Source of the DNA: Spirochaetes bacterium RBG_16_67_19
GTDB lineage: Bacteria > Spirochaetota > Spirochaetia > SZUA-6 > DRHE01
Assembly (NCBI GenBank): GCA_001829505.1
Contig: MIBK01000039.1
Span: 1 to 5,888, forward strand
DNA length: 5,888 nt
Direction: 5' to 3'
In this document: piece after piece, positions 5,305 to 5,888 of the stretch
Layout of the letters: every line of letters starts with the position of its first letter
Numbering within the stretch: position 1 is the stretch's first letter
Position numbers and translations under genes: made by a program
The notes under the pieces: model-generated
The model's input: only the letters and a program-made list of their open reading frames with translations
Told to the model about the DNA's origin: nothing
Database searches by the model: none

Positions 5305-5352
5305 TTTCATTATTCTATAAGCAATTAGATCTCTTGAGCGGGGAGCGAAGAT

Positions 5353-5368
5353 TGGCATGTTTCTTGCT
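5353..5368 (+). promoter_or_regulatory. Sigma-54 (RpoN)-type -24/-12 promoter
   Basis: TGGCAT (5353-5358), 5 nt, then TTGCT (5364-5368). The consensus is TGGCAC-N5-TTGCA/T, and the invariant GG (5354-5355) and GC (5366-5367) are exactly 10 nt apart. Only the last base of the -24 element differs. It faces the sigma factor gene. The predicted start point, about 12 nt after the GC, falls near 5379, just before the ATG at 5381, so a transcript from here would have almost no leader. Confidence 0.6.
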
Positions 5369-5380
5369 TGCTAGGGACCC

Positions 5381-5888
5381 ATGAACCCGGTTGCCCCCGG
5401 CCCTAGAGAAGACACGCTGCGGGCGTACTTCGACCAGATCAAGAAGAACCGCCTGCTCACCTTCGAGGAGGAGCTCGATCTTTCCCGCAGGATCCGGCGC
5501 GGCGAGGAGGCCGCCCGGCAGCTGCTCATCACTTCCAACCTGCGGCTGGTCGTGCGCATCGCCAAGAAATACATGACCCCCGACGTGTCCCTTCTCGACC
5601 TCATCCAGGAGGGCAACCTCGGTCTGATCAAGGCCGCCTCCAAGTACGACGACCGCAAGAACGTGCGCTTCAGCACCTACGCCTCCTGGTGGATCAAGCA
5701 GGCCATCGTGCGCGCCCTTTCCAACAAGCGCCGCATGATCCGGCTGCCGCACCGCAAGGAGGAAAAGCTGCGGCGGATCAACAAGGCCTACAATACCCTG
5801 TCCCAGGAGTTCAAGCGCTCGCCCAACTCGCAGGAAATCGCCAATGAGCTGGGCATCAAGGAGAGGGAAGTGGATTCCATCGTCAGCC
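5381..5888 (+). CDS. Sigma-70-family RNA polymerase sigma factor (RpoS-like), 5' part
   Basis: The first 169 residues of a sigma factor, cut by the window end. There is no region 1.1, so it is not a primary RpoD. Region 1.2 spans about 11-42 (LRAYFDQIKKNRLLTFEEEL). Region 2 spans about 48-118, with NLRLVVRIAKKY, SLLDLIQEGNLGLIKAASKY and the promoter-melting and -10 recognition helix RFSTYASWWIKQAIVRAL. Region 3 begins near 119 with IRLPHRKEEKLRRINKAYNT and continues through SPNSQEIANELGI. In the -10 helix, Gln107 corresponds to E. coli sigma-70 Gln437, but position 110 is Val where sigma-70 has Thr440. This is a group 2 or 3 factor. RpoS-like is favoured by its place after flgI, as I recall for Borrelia rpoS, and by the sigma-54-type promoter; RpoH-like cannot be excluded without region 4. 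ATG 5381 has only a weak AGGGA 3 nt upstream. Confidence 0.9.
   Translation, partial: MNPVAPGPREDTLRAYFDQIKKNRLLTFEEELDLSRRIRRGEEAARQLLITSNLRLVVRIAKKYMTPDVSLLDLIQEGNLGLIKAASKYDDRKNVRFSTYASWWIKQAIVRALSNKRRMIRLPHRKEEKLRRINKAYNTLSQEFKRSPNSQEIANELGIKEREVDSIVS

Noticed and set aside
5288..5330. Sigma-70 -10-like sequences (TATATT, TATTCT, TATAAG) in the A+T-rich block.
   Set aside because: None has an acceptable -35 at 16-18 nt; such hexamers are expected in A+T-rich DNA.
1..5888. CRISPR arrays, insertion sequences, phage genes or attachment sites, including integration at the tRNA-Thr.
   Set aside because: No spaced repeats, transposase or integrase frames, or duplicated tRNA 3' end were found in the window.

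Overview
The window is GC-rich DNA (apart from one A+T-rich intergenic block) and looks like a chromosomal region of a diderm, flagellated bacterium. My best guess is a high-GC spirochaete. The grounds are the gene order flgF-flgG-flgA-flgI followed by a sigma-70-family factor, which as I recall is also found in Borrelia (flhO/flgF-flgG-flgA-flgI-rpoS); the lack of flgH between flgA and flgI, which suits periplasmic flagella; and a FlgF middle region of the kind I associate with spirochaetes. A deltaproteobacterium-like lineage is the main alternative. Taxonomy is inference, because no marker gene in the window settles it.

Left part (1-1131): the C-terminal end of a LivF-type branched-chain amino acid ABC transporter ATPase on the + strand meets, tail to tail, a complete radical SAM protein (PflX/COG1313-like) on the - strand. 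Their stop codons overlap within one CTAG. Upstream of the radical SAM gene, on the same strand and only 2 nt away, is a tRNA-Thr(CGU) gene with its own good sigma-70-type promoter. The tRNA and the radical SAM gene are probably one transcript, and the radical SAM protein probably starts at a TTG just after the tRNA.

Middle part (1190-5214): a five-gene flagellar rod/P-ring operon on the + strand, flgF-flgG-flgA-flgI-flgJ(rod-binding domain only). It is tightly packed, with gaps of 14, 6, -14 and 8 nt. FlgF and FlgG are the proximal and distal rod proteins, FlgI is the P-ring subunit, FlgA its periplasmic chaperone, and the small FlgJ-like protein the rod assembly cap. A FliA (sigma-28)-like promoter sits just upstream of flgF. 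flgF and flgI both start with TTG behind strong Shine-Dalgarno sites.

Right part (5215-5888): a 166-nt intergenic region, mostly about two-thirds A+T, carries a weak possible terminator, a TATACT-AA-AGTATA dyad and a near-consensus sigma-54 promoter (GG-N10-GC). Next comes the 5' part of a group 2/3 sigma-70-family sigma factor, cut by the window end. A sigma-54 promoter driving an RpoS-like factor next to flgI resembles the RpoN-RpoS cascade of Borrelia, and is the most interesting point in the window.
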